From the NCBI GenBank assembly GCA_964345365.1, contig CAYFQR010000006.1, forward strand, positions 1 to 45,475: DNA of 45,475 nucleotides, written 5' to 3'. The notes below the pieces were generated by a model. It worked only from the letters and a program-made list of their open reading frames with translations, did no database searches and was not told where the DNA came from. This DNA is from RUG754 sp964345365. Its GTDB lineage: Bacteria; Bacillota; Clostridia; Peptostreptococcales; Anaerovoracaceae. Positions 23,102-31,711 of the stretch are shown in pieces (within the stretch, counting starts at the first letter, position 1; each line of letters opens with the position of its first letter). Position numbers and translations under genes: made by a program.

Positions 23102-24385
23102 TTATTTCAGGAATCCCTGATAATTTCTCATCAGCATCTGATTTTCAAGCGCTCTTACAGTTTCAAGCGCCACACCTACCGCAATAAGAAGGGAGGTTCC
23201 TCCGAAGTGTATGTTCAGCGATGTGATTTCGCCGATTATCGAAGGCATTGTGGCAATTACTGCAAGGAAAATCGCTCCCACGATAGTTATTCTTGATGTA
23301 ACCTTGTTAAGATATTCTTCGGTAGCTCTGCCCGGTCTGATACCGGGAATGAATCCTCCGTTTGATTTCAGATTCTCTGCCACTTCACTCGGGTTAAAGC
23401 TGACCTGATTATAGAAGTAGGTAAAGAATATAATGAGGACTACGTTAAGCACTCCGTATACCCAGACTCCCGGATTGCCCTGAGGCGATAACCACTTCTG
23501 TACAAATTCCGCAAAAGGCGAGTTTGAACTCATGAAGTAAGTTATTGTAAGCGGGAACTGAAGCAGTGACAACGCGAAGATGATAGGAATAACTCCCGAT
23601 TGGTTTACTTTCACAGGAATATGTGTGGACTGTCCGCCATACATCTTTCTTCCTACCACTCTCTTGGCATATTGAACAGGTATCTTTCTCGTACCCTCTT
23701 GAATGAGAACAACGCCTGCAATTATGAGTATAGCGGCAGTTACCATAAGTACGATTGAAATGAGAGACAGGCTGCCGTCTGAATATTTTGCAAACAAGCT
23801 TCTGATTGCACTCGGAATTCTGTCAACGATACCTGCGAAGATAATCATGGAAATTCCGTTGCCTACACCTCTTTCATTTATCTGTTCACCGAGCCACATA
23901 AGAAATGCGGTTCCGGCTGTGAATACGAGTACCATAACCACAATCGAAAAAGCACTTCTCTCAACTATGGCACTTCTGAAAAGACCTATTGTAAGGCCTA
24001 TTGCCTGAACGACTGCGAGAACAACGGTCAGATACCTTGTAATCTGAGCCATTTTCTTTCTTCCTTCAACCCCCTGCTTTACCAGGTTTTCAAAGTAAGG
24101 GAAAGCCATACCTAAAAGCTGAACTATAATTGACGCCGTGATGTACGGTGTAATACTGAGTGCAAATATAGTTGCATTCGTGAATGCACCGCCGGATAAC
24201 ACATCGAATAAGCTGAACAGTCCCGCATCTCCGGAGAAATACTCTCTGAGTATTTCACGGTTGATGTTAGGAACAGGGATATTGGAACCGATTCTGAAAA
24301 CGACTAACATCAATATGGTGAAAATCATTTTAGTCCTGATTTCGGCAATTTTCCAAGCCTGAGCTACTGTTTTTAGCATACCCAT
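23102..24385 (-). CDS. secY: Protein translocase subunit SecY
   Basis: SecY is the channel of the Sec translocon, 427 residues with ten membrane helices. The signature 'GIGNGISMIIFAGIV' appears here as 'GVGNGISMIIFAGIV' (about 170-184), and the plug and pore region near 'SGGAFTNATIFALSITPYI' is present. The ribosome binding site GAGGTG lies in the last codons of rplO, which stops one base before this start, so translation is coupled. A second ATG two codons later is possible. Confidence 0.98.
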   Translation of the reverse strand: MGMLKTVAQAWKIAEIRTKMIFTILMLVVFRIGSNIPVPNINREILREYFSGDAGLFSLFDVLSGGAFTNATIFALSITPYITASIIVQLLGMAFPYFENLVKQGVEGRKKMAQITRYLTVVLAVVQAIGLTIGLFRSAIVERSAFSIVVMVLVFTAGTAFLMWLGEQINERGVGNGISMIIFAGIVDRIPSAIRSLFAKYSDGSLSLISIVLMVTAAILIIAGVVLIQEGTRKIPVQYAKRVVGRKMYGGQSTHIPVKVNQSGVIPIIFALSLLQFPLTITYFMSSNSPFAEFVQKWLSPQGNPGVWVYGVLNVVLIIFFTYFYNQVSFNPSEVAENLKSNGGFIPGIRPGRATEEYLNKVTSRITIVGAIFLAVIATMPSIIGEITSLNIHFGGTSLLIAVGVALETVRALENQMLMRNYQGFLK

Positions 24386-24386
24386 A

Positions 24387-24827
24387 CTAAATCACCTCAG
24401 CCTTTCCTCCAGCCTTTTCAATCTTTTCTATAGCACTGCGGCTAAATTTGTCGGCCTTCACTGTAAGCGCCACGTTCAGTTCTCCTTGTCCGAGGACCTT
24501 AACGCCGTCTCTAACCTGTTTCACAAGCCCTGCTTCAATCATAGCTTCGATATCCACCACGGAGCCTGCCTCAAACGTGTTAAGGTCTGAAAGATTCACT
24601 ACATCATAAACAGTTCCCCAAATATTCTTAAAGCCTCTCTTAGGCAGCCTTCTGTATAAAGGCATCTGGCCTCCTTCGAAACCGAGGCGAACGCCGCCGC
24701 CCGATCTTGAATTCTGACCGTTCATACCCCTGCCGGCGGTTGTTCCTTTTCCGGATGCGGTACCTCTGCCTTTTCTCTTATGAGTACGTGTCGCGCCAAC
24801 AGGTGCCTTTAATTCGTTTAATTTCAT
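24387..24827 (-). CDS. rplO: 50S ribosomal protein L15
   Basis: L15 (146 residues) is a late assembly protein of the 50S subunit. It starts 'MKLNELKAPVGATRTHKRKG', followed by the glycine-rich basic extension ('GRGTASGKGTTAGRGMNGQ') that threads into 23S rRNA, then the globular domain. I choose the ATG at 24827 because GGGAGGT lies six bases upstream; a frame start five codons earlier lacks a site and overlaps rpmD. The end is coupled to secY. Confidence 0.97.
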   Translation of the reverse strand: MKLNELKAPVGATRTHKRKGRGTASGKGTTAGRGMNGQNSRSGGGVRLGFEGGQMPLYRRLPKRGFKNIWGTVYDVVNLSDLNTFEAGSVVDIEAMIEAGLVKQVRDGVKVLGQGELNVALTVKADKFSRSAIEKIEKAGGKAEVI

Positions 24828-24841
24828 CTGTGCACCTCCCA

Positions 24842-25021
24842 TTATTCTTCTACGGTAACAAGATGCGATACTTTGGCGACAGCTCCGCGTGTGGCGTCGT
24901 TATCAACCAATTCAACAGTCTGGTGCATCTTCTTAAGTCCTAAAGCCTCGACTACCTTTCTCTGAATAGGGTTAGCGCCGATTGTGCTCTTTGTTAAAGT
25001 AATCTTTATCATTTTTGCCAT
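24842..25021 (-). CDS. rpmD: 50S ribosomal protein L30
   Basis: L30 is a 59-residue protein of the 50S subunit. It starts 'MAKMIKITLTKSTIGANPIQ' and contains the family's 'LGLKKMHQTVELVDNDATRG' segment. The start follows AGGAGG by eight bases. It lies between rpsE and rplO, in the standard order. It is present in most but not all bacteria. Confidence 0.96.
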   Translation of the reverse strand: MAKMIKITLTKSTIGANPIQRKVVEALGLKKMHQTVELVDNDATRGAVAKVSHLVTVEE

Positions 25022-25034
25022 GTCGCTTTCCTCC

Positions 25035-25538
25035 TTATCCTAAGATTTCTTCTTTAGTCTTGCCTCTTAGCCTTGCAACCTTATCAAGAGTCATCATCGT
25101 TTTCAGACCCTCTAAGGTAGCATAGGCAACGTTTACTGTGTTAGCTGACCCGATGGACTTGGCTCTTACGTCCTTAAGCCCTGCAGCTTCCAAAACCGTA
25201 CGTGCAGATGAGCCCGCGATAACTCCCGTACCTTGTGCAGCCGGCATGATAAGTACTCTGCCCGCTCCGAAAACTCCCAAGTTCTTATGAGGTACAGTTG
25301 TTCCGACCATCTGAACATATATTAAATTCTTTTTTGCATCTTCTTCCGCTTTTCTAACAGCTTCGGGGATTTCAATGGATTTGCCGAGGCCAACGCCCAC
25401 ATATCCGTTTCCGTCGCCTACAACTACAGTTACAGAGAATCTCATATTCTTGCCGCCTTTAACGGTTTTGGAAACTCTTCTGATGTTTACTATAGTTGAT
25501 GTCAGTTCAAGCTTCGATACATCAACGATATTATGCAT
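25035..25538 (-). CDS. rpsE: 30S ribosomal protein S5
   Basis: S5 (167 residues) lies at the mRNA entry side of the 30S subunit and affects decoding accuracy. The double-stranded-RNA-like N-terminal domain has 'FSVTVVVGDGNGYVGVGLGK', followed by the C-terminal domain ('GTGVIAGSSARTVLEAAGLK'). The start follows GGAGGG. It is 17 bases after rplR. Confidence 0.98.
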   Translation of the reverse strand: MHNIVDVSKLELTSTIVNIRRVSKTVKGGKNMRFSVTVVVGDGNGYVGVGLGKSIEIPEAVRKAEEDAKKNLIYVQMVGTTVPHKNLGVFGAGRVLIMPAAQGTGVIAGSSARTVLEAAGLKDVRAKSIGSANTVNVAYATLEGLKTMMTLDKVARLRGKTKEEILG

Positions 25539-25555
25539 TACTTTTTTCCCTCCTG

Positions 25556-25921
25556 TTAGAATTTTAATCCGGCTTCACGAGCACCCTCAGCTAATTCAAG
25601 AACTCTTCCGTGATAAATGAATCCGCTTCTGTCGAAGCAAACTTCGTTTATCCCCATTTCGAGTGCTCTCTTGCCAAGTGCTAATCCAACTTTTTTTGCA
25701 GCTTCTTTGTTTCCGCCGTATGCAACTTCGGACTTTATGTCCTTGTCGAGCGATGAAGCCGCCACAAGTGTCTTGCCGTTTACGTCATCTATAATCTGAG
25801 CGGATATATTTTTGATTGAGCGGAAAACGCAAAGTCTCGGTCTTTCAGGAGTTCCAAAGACGTTTTTTCTAACTCTCTTATGTCTCTTGACACGTCTATC
25901 ATTTCTTGATTCTATTGCCAT
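25556..25921 (-). CDS. rplR: 50S ribosomal protein L18
   Basis: L18 (121 residues) binds 5S rRNA together with L5 and L25. It has the basic N-terminus ('RRVKRHKRVRKNVFGTPERP') and the conserved C-terminal 'FDRSGFIYHGRVLELAEGAR'. It sits between rplF and rpsE, as in other bacteria. Confidence 0.98.
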   Translation of the reverse strand: MAIESRNDRRVKRHKRVRKNVFGTPERPRLCVFRSIKNISAQIIDDVNGKTLVAASSLDKDIKSEVAYGGNKEAAKKVGLALGKRALEMGINEVCFDRSGFIYHGRVLELAEGAREAGLKF

Positions 25922-25942
25922 GTAAGTTTAACTCCTTTCCCT

Positions 25943-26482
25943 TTATTTAGCGCCCGTCTTGCCTTCTTTACGACGGACAACTTCGTCAGCGTACTTGATA
26001 CCCTTGCCCTTATATGGTTCAGGTATTCTCCACGCCCTGATGTTTGCAGCGTAATTTCCAACAAGTGCTTTATCGCTTCCCTTTACGACTACTTCTGTTG
26101 CCGATGTGCATTCAGTAGTAATTCCTGCAGGGTCTTTCATCTCTACCGGATGTGAGTATCCAACATGCATTACGAGGGTGTCACCCTTCTTCTCTGTCTT
26201 GTATCCTACACCTACTAACTGTAACTTCTTCTCAAAGCCTTCAGTTACTCCGATAACCATATTGTTTACCAATGTTCTTGCAAGTCCGTGCTGTCCACGG
26301 TTTTGTCTCTCATCGTCCGGTCTTGAAAACTTAAGTTCTCCGTCTTCCTGAATGATTGAGATATTCTTGCTGATTTCCTGTTTAAGTTCTCCTTTGGGAC
26401 CTTTCACCGTAACAACGTTTCCGTTTACGGTTACTTCTACGCCGGCAGGAATAACTACAGGTTTAATACCGATTCGTGACAT
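25943..26482 (-). CDS. rplF: 50S ribosomal protein L6
   Basis: L6 (179 residues) lies near the GTPase-associated centre of the 50S subunit and has two related domains. The start 'MSRIGIKPVVIPAGVEVTV' and the C-terminal 'PYKGKGIKYADEVVRRKEGK' are family hallmarks. It is 11 bases after rpsH. Confidence 0.98.
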   Translation of the reverse strand: MSRIGIKPVVIPAGVEVTVNGNVVTVKGPKGELKQEISKNISIIQEDGELKFSRPDDERQNRGQHGLARTLVNNMVIGVTEGFEKKLQLVGVGYKTEKKGDTLVMHVGYSHPVEMKDPAGITTECTSATEVVVKGSDKALVGNYAANIRAWRIPEPYKGKGIKYADEVVRRKEGKTGAK

Positions 26483-26493
26483 TTAGTTTCCTC

Positions 26494-26892
26494 CTACCAA
26501 ACATAACAAAGAACTTCGCCGCCAACGCCTATCTTTCTTGCTTCCTTATCGGAGATAACTCCCTTTGAGGAGGAAAGAATAGCGATTCCGAGTCCACCGA
26601 GTACCTTCGGTACATCCGGTGCCTTGGCATAAACTTTGAGACCAGGCTTCGAAATCTTCTTTATACCTGTGATAACTTTTTCGTTGCGAGCGCCGTATTT
26701 CATAGTTACCTTGATAATACCTTGCTTGCCGTCTTCTATTACTTCAAAATCAGCGATATAGCCTTCGTCTTTGAGGATCTGCGCGATAGATTTCTTGGTC
26801 TTTGACGCCGGAATCTCTACGGTCGCATGTCCTGCGGTGTTGGCATTTCTGATTCGTGTCAGCATATCCGCAATTGGATCTGTCATTGTCAT
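26494..26892 (-). CDS. rpsH: 30S ribosomal protein S8
   Basis: S8 (132 residues) binds helix 21 of 16S rRNA and in E. coli represses the spc operon by binding mRNA near rplE. It starts 'MTMTDPIADMLTRIRNANTA' and ends with the conserved 'SDKEARKIGVGGEVLCYVW'. I saw no obvious copy of the S8 target stem in the short rplX-rplE gap. Confidence 0.98.
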   Translation of the reverse strand: MTMTDPIADMLTRIRNANTAGHATVEIPASKTKKSIAQILKDEGYIADFEVIEDGKQGIIKVTMKYGARNEKVITGIKKISKPGLKVYAKAPDVPKVLGGLGIAILSSSKGVISDKEARKIGVGGEVLCYVW

Positions 26893-26918
26893 AACAGTAA
26901 TTCTCCTTTCATAATGAT

Positions 26919-27104
26919 TTACCAGCTTGCTTTTTTAACGCCCGGAATCTCACCTTTGTATGCAAGCTCTCTAAAACAGATACGGCAGATACCATACTTT
27001 TTTAATACGGAGTGTGGTCTTCCGCAGATTCTGCATCTTGTATATGCGCGTGTTGAATATTTAGGTTTTCTTGCTTGTTTAACCTTTAATGATGTCTTTG
27101 CCAT
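26919..27104 (-). CDS. rpsN: 30S ribosomal protein S14, zinc-binding type
   Basis: A 61-residue S14 of the short type with a C4 zinc site ('CRICGRPH' and 'CRICFREL'), starting 'MAKTSLKVKQARKPKYSTRA'. I use the ATG at 27104, six bases after AGGAGG; the longer in-frame start overlaps rplE and has no site. S14 sits in the head of the 30S subunit. The zinc form is standard in Gram-positive bacteria. Confidence 0.97.
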   Translation of the reverse strand: MAKTSLKVKQARKPKYSTRAYTRCRICGRPHSVLKKYGICRICFRELAYKGEIPGVKKASW

Positions 27105-27114
27105 GAAATACCTC

Positions 27115-27657
27115 CTACTTTTCAAACGGCATTCCAAGAAGTTCGAGTAAAGCCTGAGCTTCCTCGTCTGTCTTAGCCGTTGTAGTAAATACTATGTTCA
27201 TACCTTTTATTGTTTCAACCTGATCGTAGTTGATTTCAGGGAAGATTAACTGTTCTTTGATACCCATGGAATAGTTTCCGCGTCCGTCAAATGCGTTTCT
27301 GCTCACACCCTTGAAGTCTCTTACTCTTGGAAGAGCGATGTTGAAAAACTTGTCAGCGAATTCATACATTCTGTCGCCGCGAAGAGTTACTTTGGCTCCT
27401 ACCGGCATTCCCTGTCTGACCTTGAAGTTTGCAATGGATTTCTTTGCCTTGGTTACAATCGGTCTCTGTCCTGCGATTAGCGCGATTTCTTTTATGGCCG
27501 ATTCAAGTACCTTGGCGTTCTCTTTAGCTTCGCCGAGTCCCATGTTGATAGTAATCTTGGTTAGTTTTGGAACTTCCATTACATTTTTATATTGGAACTT
27601 TTCTTTTAGAGTATTGAAAACTTCCGTTCTGTAATTATCTTTTAATCTCGTTGTCAA
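27115..27657 (-). CDS. rplE: 50S ribosomal protein L5
   Basis: L5 (180 residues) binds 5S rRNA and touches the P-site tRNA. It contains the conserved 'KITINMGLGEA', 'GQRPIVTKAKKSIANFKVRQ' and 'FPEINYDQVETIKGMNIVF' segments. It follows rplX by 17 bases and precedes rpsN by 10. Confidence 0.98.
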   Translation of the reverse strand: MTTRLKDNYRTEVFNTLKEKFQYKNVMEVPKLTKITINMGLGEAKENAKVLESAIKEIALIAGQRPIVTKAKKSIANFKVRQGMPVGAKVTLRGDRMYEFADKFFNIALPRVRDFKGVSRNAFDGRGNYSMGIKEQLIFPEINYDQVETIKGMNIVFTTTAKTDEEAQALLELLGMPFEK

Positions 27658-27674
27658 AACCGTCTCCTCCTTTC

Positions 27675-27983
27675 TCAGTCAATTACATTTCCGGTTTTCT
27701 TGGAAATTCTTACTTTTTTACCGTTTGCGTCAAACTCGTAGCCTACTCTGGAAGCCTCCTTAGCTTTAGCATCGTAGTACATAACATTCGATACGTCTAT
27801 CGCACCCTCGAAGTGTTTAATTTCGGCAGGGGTGTTCCGAGTTGCTTTGGCATGCTTTGTCTGCATATTTATTCCTTCAACTACAACTTTGTTTTCTTTT
27901 GGCATTGCCTTCAAAACCTTTCCGGTTTTACCTTTATCTTTTCCGGCAATCACCACTACATTGTCGCCTTTTTTAATTTTCAT
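27675..27983 (-). CDS. rplX: 50S ribosomal protein L24
   Basis: L24 (102 residues) starts 50S assembly together with L3. The KOW motif appears at the N-terminus ('MKIKKGDNVVVIAGKDKGK'), followed by 'VLKAMPKENKVVVEGINMQT'. It lies 13 bases after rplN. Confidence 0.98.
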   Translation of the reverse strand: MKIKKGDNVVVIAGKDKGKTGKVLKAMPKENKVVVEGINMQTKHAKATRNTPAEIKHFEGAIDVSNVMYYDAKAKEASRVGYEFDANGKKVRISKKTGNVID

Positions 27984-27996
27984 GCTTCCTGCCTCC

Positions 27997-28371
27997 TTAT
28001 AATACTTCCGGAGCTAATGAAACAATCTTCATAAAGCCCTTATCTCTAAGTTCTCTGGCAACAGGCCCGAAAATACGAGTCCCCTTAGGGTTCTTATCTT
28101 CTTTGCTTCCTATAATAACTGCTGCGTTCTGGTCAAACTTAACATATGAGCCGTCTGAACGTCTGACTCCATGCTTGGTTCTCACCACTACAGCCTTGAC
28201 AACGTCGTTTTTCTTGACAACGCCGCCCGGTGTTGCGTCTTTAACTGCGCAAACGATTAAATCTCCGACATTCGCATACTGACGGTATGTGCCGCCTAAT
28301 ATGCGGATGCAAAGAAGTTCTTTTGCGCCTGAATTGTCAGCAACTTTTAATCTGGTTTCTACTTGAATCAT
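27997..28371 (-). CDS. rplN: 50S ribosomal protein L14
   Basis: L14 (124 residues) forms bridge B8 with the 30S subunit. It starts 'MIQVETRLKVADNSGAKELL' and keeps 'RIFGPVARELRDKGFMKIVS' near the end. It is two residues longer than the usual 122. It lies 14 bases after rpsQ. Confidence 0.98.
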   Translation of the reverse strand: MIQVETRLKVADNSGAKELLCIRILGGTYRQYANVGDLIVCAVKDATPGGVVKKNDVVKAVVVRTKHGVRRSDGSYVKFDQNAAVIIGSKEDKNPKGTRIFGPVARELRDKGFMKIVSLAPEVL

Positions 28372-28385
28372 TTTTTGTTGCCTCC

Positions 28386-28646
28386 TTACTTAACTTTCTC
28401 AACGATGTTAACAAGTCTCCATCTCTTATCTCTTGACAGAGGTCTTGTTTCCATAATTCTTACTTTATCGCCAATTTCACATTCGTTATTTTCGTCGTGA
28501 GCTTTTACCTTCTTGGTTCTCTTAACAGCCTTGCCGTAAAGAGGATGTCTTACGAAGTCTTCCATAGCTACAACGATGGTTTTATCCATCTTATCGGATG
28601 TTACGATACCAATCTTTGTTTTTCTTGCGTTTCTATCAACTGCCAT
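28386..28646 (-). CDS. rpsQ: 30S ribosomal protein S17
   Basis: S17 (86 residues) is an OB-fold primary 16S rRNA binder. It shows the family core 'GIVTSDKMDKTIVVAMEDFV' and 'METRPLSRDKRWRLVNIVEK'. It follows rpmC by 19 bases. Confidence 0.98.
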   Translation of the reverse strand: MAVDRNARKTKIGIVTSDKMDKTIVVAMEDFVRHPLYGKAVKRTKKVKAHDENNECEIGDKVRIMETRPLSRDKRWRLVNIVEKVK

Positions 28647-28665
28647 AATTCTTCCTCCTTTCCGA

Positions 28666-28857
28666 CTATGCTAATTCTTTCTCTCTCAAGATTGTCTTTA
28701 CTCTTGCGATATCTCTTTTGAGTTCTCTCATCTGTACAGGGTTGTCCAATTGGCCTGTAACATGCTGGAATCTCAAGTTGAATAATTCTTTTGTCATCTT
28801 GTTGAGCTGAGTATTTAACTCAATCTCCGTCATTTCTCTCATTTTTTTAAGTTCCAT
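28666..28857 (-). CDS. rpmC: 50S ribosomal protein L29
   Basis: L29 is a 63-residue helical-hairpin protein at the exit tunnel, where SRP and trigger factor dock. It has 'MELKKMREMTEIELNTQLNK' and the signature 'DIARVKTILREKE'. Its ATG overlaps the rplP stop by one base (TAATG). Confidence 0.98.
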   Translation of the reverse strand: MELKKMREMTEIELNTQLNKMTKELFNLRFQHVTGQLDNPVQMRELKRDIARVKTILREKELA

Positions 28858-29285
28858 TATGCTTCACCACCCTTTACTACATCCTTGATGGCAAATTTGC
28901 ACTTGATTGGGAGCTTGTGCGAAGCAAGTCTCATTGCCTCTCTTGCCTGTTCTTCAGTAACTCCGTCTATCTCGAACATTACTCTGCCCGGTTTAACTAC
29001 CGCCACCCAGTACTCAGGAGCACCTTTACCGGAACCCATTCGAACTTCCGCAGGTTTCTTTGTAACCGGTTTGTGTGGGAATATCTTGATAAATACTTTA
29101 CCACCTCTTTTGATAGATCTTGTCATGGCAATTCTGGCTGCCTCTATCTGATTAGAAGTGATCCATGCACATTCCTGTGCAACTAATCCATATGAACCGT
29201 AAGTAACTGTATTACCCTTGGTTGCAACGCCTTTCATTCTTCCTCTGTGTTGTCTTCTGCGCTTAACACGTTTTGGCATTAACAT
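28857..29285 (-). CDS. rplP: 50S ribosomal protein L16
   Basis: L16 (142 residues) lies near the A-site tRNA and is needed for 50S maturation. It starts 'MLMPKRVKRRRQHRGRMKG' and has the central 'KIFPHKPVTKKPAEVRMGSG' segment, including the arginine region that is hydroxylated in some bacteria. It is coupled to rpmC by a one-base overlap. Confidence 0.98.
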   Translation of the reverse strand: MLMPKRVKRRRQHRGRMKGVATKGNTVTYGSYGLVAQECAWITSNQIEAARIAMTRSIKRGGKVFIKIFPHKPVTKKPAEVRMGSGKGAPEYWVAVVKPGRVMFEIDGVTEEQAREAMRLASHKLPIKCKFAIKDVVKGGEA

Positions 29286-29308
29286 GGCTTAGTTCCTCCT
29301 TTCCAAAT

Positions 29309-30196
29309 TTATGCTTCAGTTGTTTCTTCTGCCTCAATTACAGGAGCCTCAACTTGCGGTTCCTCTGCTTTAGGCTGTGCCTTAGGAGCGGTTCTCTTTC
29401 TCGGATTCACTGCCTTAGGAGCTTCTTCTTTCTGGAATCTGTCCGGTCTTCTCTCGCGACGTTCCTGTCTGTCTCCTCTTCTGCCCTGACGGTCACCGTC
29501 TCTTCTCGGCTTACGGCCTTCTCTCTTTTCACGCTTCTCTTCACGAACTGCGCTTACAAGACCCTTGTCGAGAACTTCGCCATGATTAATCCAAACCTTG
29601 ACACCTAGCTTACCGTAGGTGGTATCAGCTTCTGCAAATCCGTAGTCGATATCAGCTCTTAATGTATGAAGTGGAACGTTACCTTCCGAATATTTTTCGG
29701 ATCTTGCGATTTCCGCTCCGCCAAGACGACCGGAAACCATGATTTTGATTCCCTTTGCGCCGGCTTTCATAGTTCTTGCGAGCTGCTGCTTCATAGCTCT
29801 TCTGAAAGATACACGTCTTTCAAGCGCCTGTGCAACCGACTCCGCACTCAGCTGTGCGTCCATTTCCGAACGTCTTACTTCTTCTATTGATATCTTAACT
29901 TCCTTGCCCGTCAGTTTAACGAGGCCTTTTTTGAGTTCTTCGATTCCGTCTCCGGATCTTCCGATTACCATTCCGGGTTTAGCTGTAAGAACGGTAACTC
30001 TGATTTTATTTTCGGCGGCTCTCTCGATGAGAACTTTGGAAACTCCGGCAATATATAATTTTTTCTTTACGTATTCCCTTACCTTCTTGTCTTCGATGAG
30101 GAAATCGGCAAAGTCGTTTTTATTTGCATACCATTTGGAATCCCAGTCTTTTATAACGCCAACTCTTAATCCGTGTGGACTAACTTTCTGTCCCAT
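29309..30196 (-). CDS. rpsC: 30S ribosomal protein S3 with a long charged C-terminal tail
   Basis: S3 forms the mRNA entry tunnel with S4 and S5 and has RNA-helicase activity with them. The core is normal: N-terminal 'MGQKVSPHGLRVGVIKDWDS', KH domain with 'GRSGDGIEELKKGLVKLTGK', and C-terminal domain ending near 'YGKLGVKVWINHGEVL'. The protein is 295 residues, about 70-75 more than usual. The extra tail (from about 222) is first Arg/Lys/Gly/Asp-rich ('RRDGDRQGRRGDRQERRERR'), then acidic ('VEAPVIEAEETTEA'). It is low in complexity and probably disordered. It is in frame and has no sign of frameshift. Confidence 0.97.
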   Translation of the reverse strand: MGQKVSPHGLRVGVIKDWDSKWYANKNDFADFLIEDKKVREYVKKKLYIAGVSKVLIERAAENKIRVTVLTAKPGMVIGRSGDGIEELKKGLVKLTGKEVKISIEEVRRSEMDAQLSAESVAQALERRVSFRRAMKQQLARTMKAGAKGIKIMVSGRLGGAEIARSEKYSEGNVPLHTLRADIDYGFAEADTTYGKLGVKVWINHGEVLDKGLVSAVREEKREKREGRKPRRDGDRQGRRGDRQERRERRPDRFQKEEAPKAVNPRKRTAPKAQPKAEEPQVEAPVIEAEETTEA

Positions 30197-30210
30197 TCAG
30201 CTTAACCTCC

Positions 30211-30546
30211 TTACTCTCTCTCCTTAAGAGTAACGCCTACGTGGCTTGATCTCTTAAGGATGATTGATGCTCTACCCTGCGCACCGGCTCTCCATCTTTT
30301 CATTGTGGGGCCTTGGTTTGCGTAGATTTCTGCAATGTATAATTTGTCCGGATTCATGTCGAAGTTGTTTTCTGCGTTAGCCTTGGCTGATGAAACAACT
30401 TTTTCTACTATGGCTGAACCCTTGCCAGGTGTGAACTTTAAGATTGCCAATGCATCGTCCAAGTTCTTGCCTCTTACTAAATCACATACAGGCTGTAATT
30501 TGATAGGAGACATTCTTACATATTTAGCAACTGCTTTTGCTTCCAT
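30211..30546 (-). CDS. rplV: 50S ribosomal protein L22
   Basis: L22 (111 residues) lines the peptide exit tunnel; its beta-hairpin tip is where macrolide resistance changes occur. It shows 'AKYVRMSPIKLQPVCDLVRG' and the hairpin 'GPTMKRWRAGAQGRASIILK'. It lies 17 bases after rpsS. Confidence 0.98.
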   Translation of the reverse strand: MEAKAVAKYVRMSPIKLQPVCDLVRGKNLDDALAILKFTPGKGSAIVEKVVSSAKANAENNFDMNPDKLYIAEIYANQGPTMKRWRAGAQGRASIILKRSSHVGVTLKERE

Positions 30547-30563
30547 TTCTGTGATCTCCTCTC

Positions 30564-30842
30564 TTATTTAACCTTTGAACTTTTGTCCGCTGCGTGACCT
30601 CTGTAATTTCTGGTTGGAGCAAATTCTCCAAGTCTGTGACCCACCATGTCTTCTGTGATATACACAGGAACATGTTTCTTACCGTCATGCACTGCGATCG
30701 TATGTCCCACCATCTGCGGGAATATTGTCGATGGTCTTGACCATGTCTTGATAACTTTCTTTTCGTTAGCTGCATTCATTTCTTCGATAGCTTTGAGCAG
30801 CTTGGCGTTTACGAAAGGACCTTTTTTAAGTGATCTACCCAT
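30564..30842 (-). CDS. rpsS: 30S ribosomal protein S19
   Basis: S19 (92 residues) is in the head of the 30S subunit and contacts 23S rRNA and L5. It starts 'MGRSLKKGPFVNAKLLKAIE' and has the conserved 'TWSRPSTIFPQMVGHTIAVH' and 'GEFAPTRNYRGH'. It lies 18 bases after rplB. Confidence 0.98.
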   Translation of the reverse strand: MGRSLKKGPFVNAKLLKAIEEMNAANEKKVIKTWSRPSTIFPQMVGHTIAVHDGKKHVPVYITEDMVGHRLGEFAPTRNYRGHAADKSSKVK

Positions 30843-30860
30843 TATCCTTGCTCCTTCCTA

Positions 30861-31694
30861 TTATTTTTCATTTCTTCTCTTAACAATGTATTTGTTAGAG
30901 TCTTTATTTTTCTTTCTGGTCTTGTATCCGAGAGCCGGTTTACCCCATGGGGTTACAGGGCTCTTACGTCCGATAGGCGCTTTGCCTTCACCGCCTCCGT
31001 GAGGGTGGTCGTTAGGGTTCATTACGGAACCTCTTACCGTAGGTCTGATGCCCATATGTCTCTTACGTCCAGCTTTGCCTATATCGATGTTTCCATGTTC
31101 TTCGTTTCCGACTTCGCCTATTGTAGCCTTACATCTCATAAGAACCTTGCGAACTTCGCCGGAAGGAAGTCTCAGCTGTGCATAATCGCCCTCTTTCGCC
31201 ATGAGCTGCGCGGCGTTTCCCGCCGACCTTGCGAGCTGACCGCCCTTGCCCGGTTTAAGTTCGATGTTATGAATCATTGTACCTACAGGTATGTTGGCAA
31301 TCGGAAGTGCGTTACCCGCAACGATATCCGCATCCGGTCCGGAAACGACAGTTGCACCGACCTCTAATTTTTCAGGAGCTATGATATATCTCTTTTCACC
31401 GTCTGCATAGGTGATGAGAGCTATATTAGCCGATCTGTTCGGGTCATATTCTATTGCTGTTACTGTTCCCGGAACACCGTCTTTGTTTCTCTTGAAGTCG
31501 ATGATTCTGTATTTAGGTCTGTATCCGCCGCCCCTGTGTCTTACGGTGATTTTACCGCGGTTGTTACGACCGGAATGTTTCTTTAATGTAACCGTCAACG
31601 ACTTTTCCGGTGTTGACTTGGTGATTTCCTCGAAAGTGGAAACCGTCATTCCTCTTAAGCCCGGGGTAGTTGGTTTATATTTTCTGATTCCCAT
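30861..31694 (-). CDS. rplB: 50S ribosomal protein L2
   Basis: L2 (277 residues) is close to the peptidyl transferase centre and is needed for subunit joining. It starts 'MGIRKYKPTTPGLRGMTVS' and contains the highly conserved 'MNPNDHPHGGGEGKAPIGRK', with the histidine region implicated in activity. It follows rplW by 17 bases. Confidence 0.98.
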   Translation of the reverse strand: MGIRKYKPTTPGLRGMTVSTFEEITKSTPEKSLTVTLKKHSGRNNRGKITVRHRGGGYRPKYRIIDFKRNKDGVPGTVTAIEYDPNRSANIALITYADGEKRYIIAPEKLEVGATVVSGPDADIVAGNALPIANIPVGTMIHNIELKPGKGGQLARSAGNAAQLMAKEGDYAQLRLPSGEVRKVLMRCKATIGEVGNEEHGNIDIGKAGRKRHMGIRPTVRGSVMNPNDHPHGGGEGKAPIGRKSPVTPWGKPALGYKTRKKNKDSNKYIVKRRNEK

Positions 31695-31711
31695 TGTTTC
31701 TACCTCCTAAA

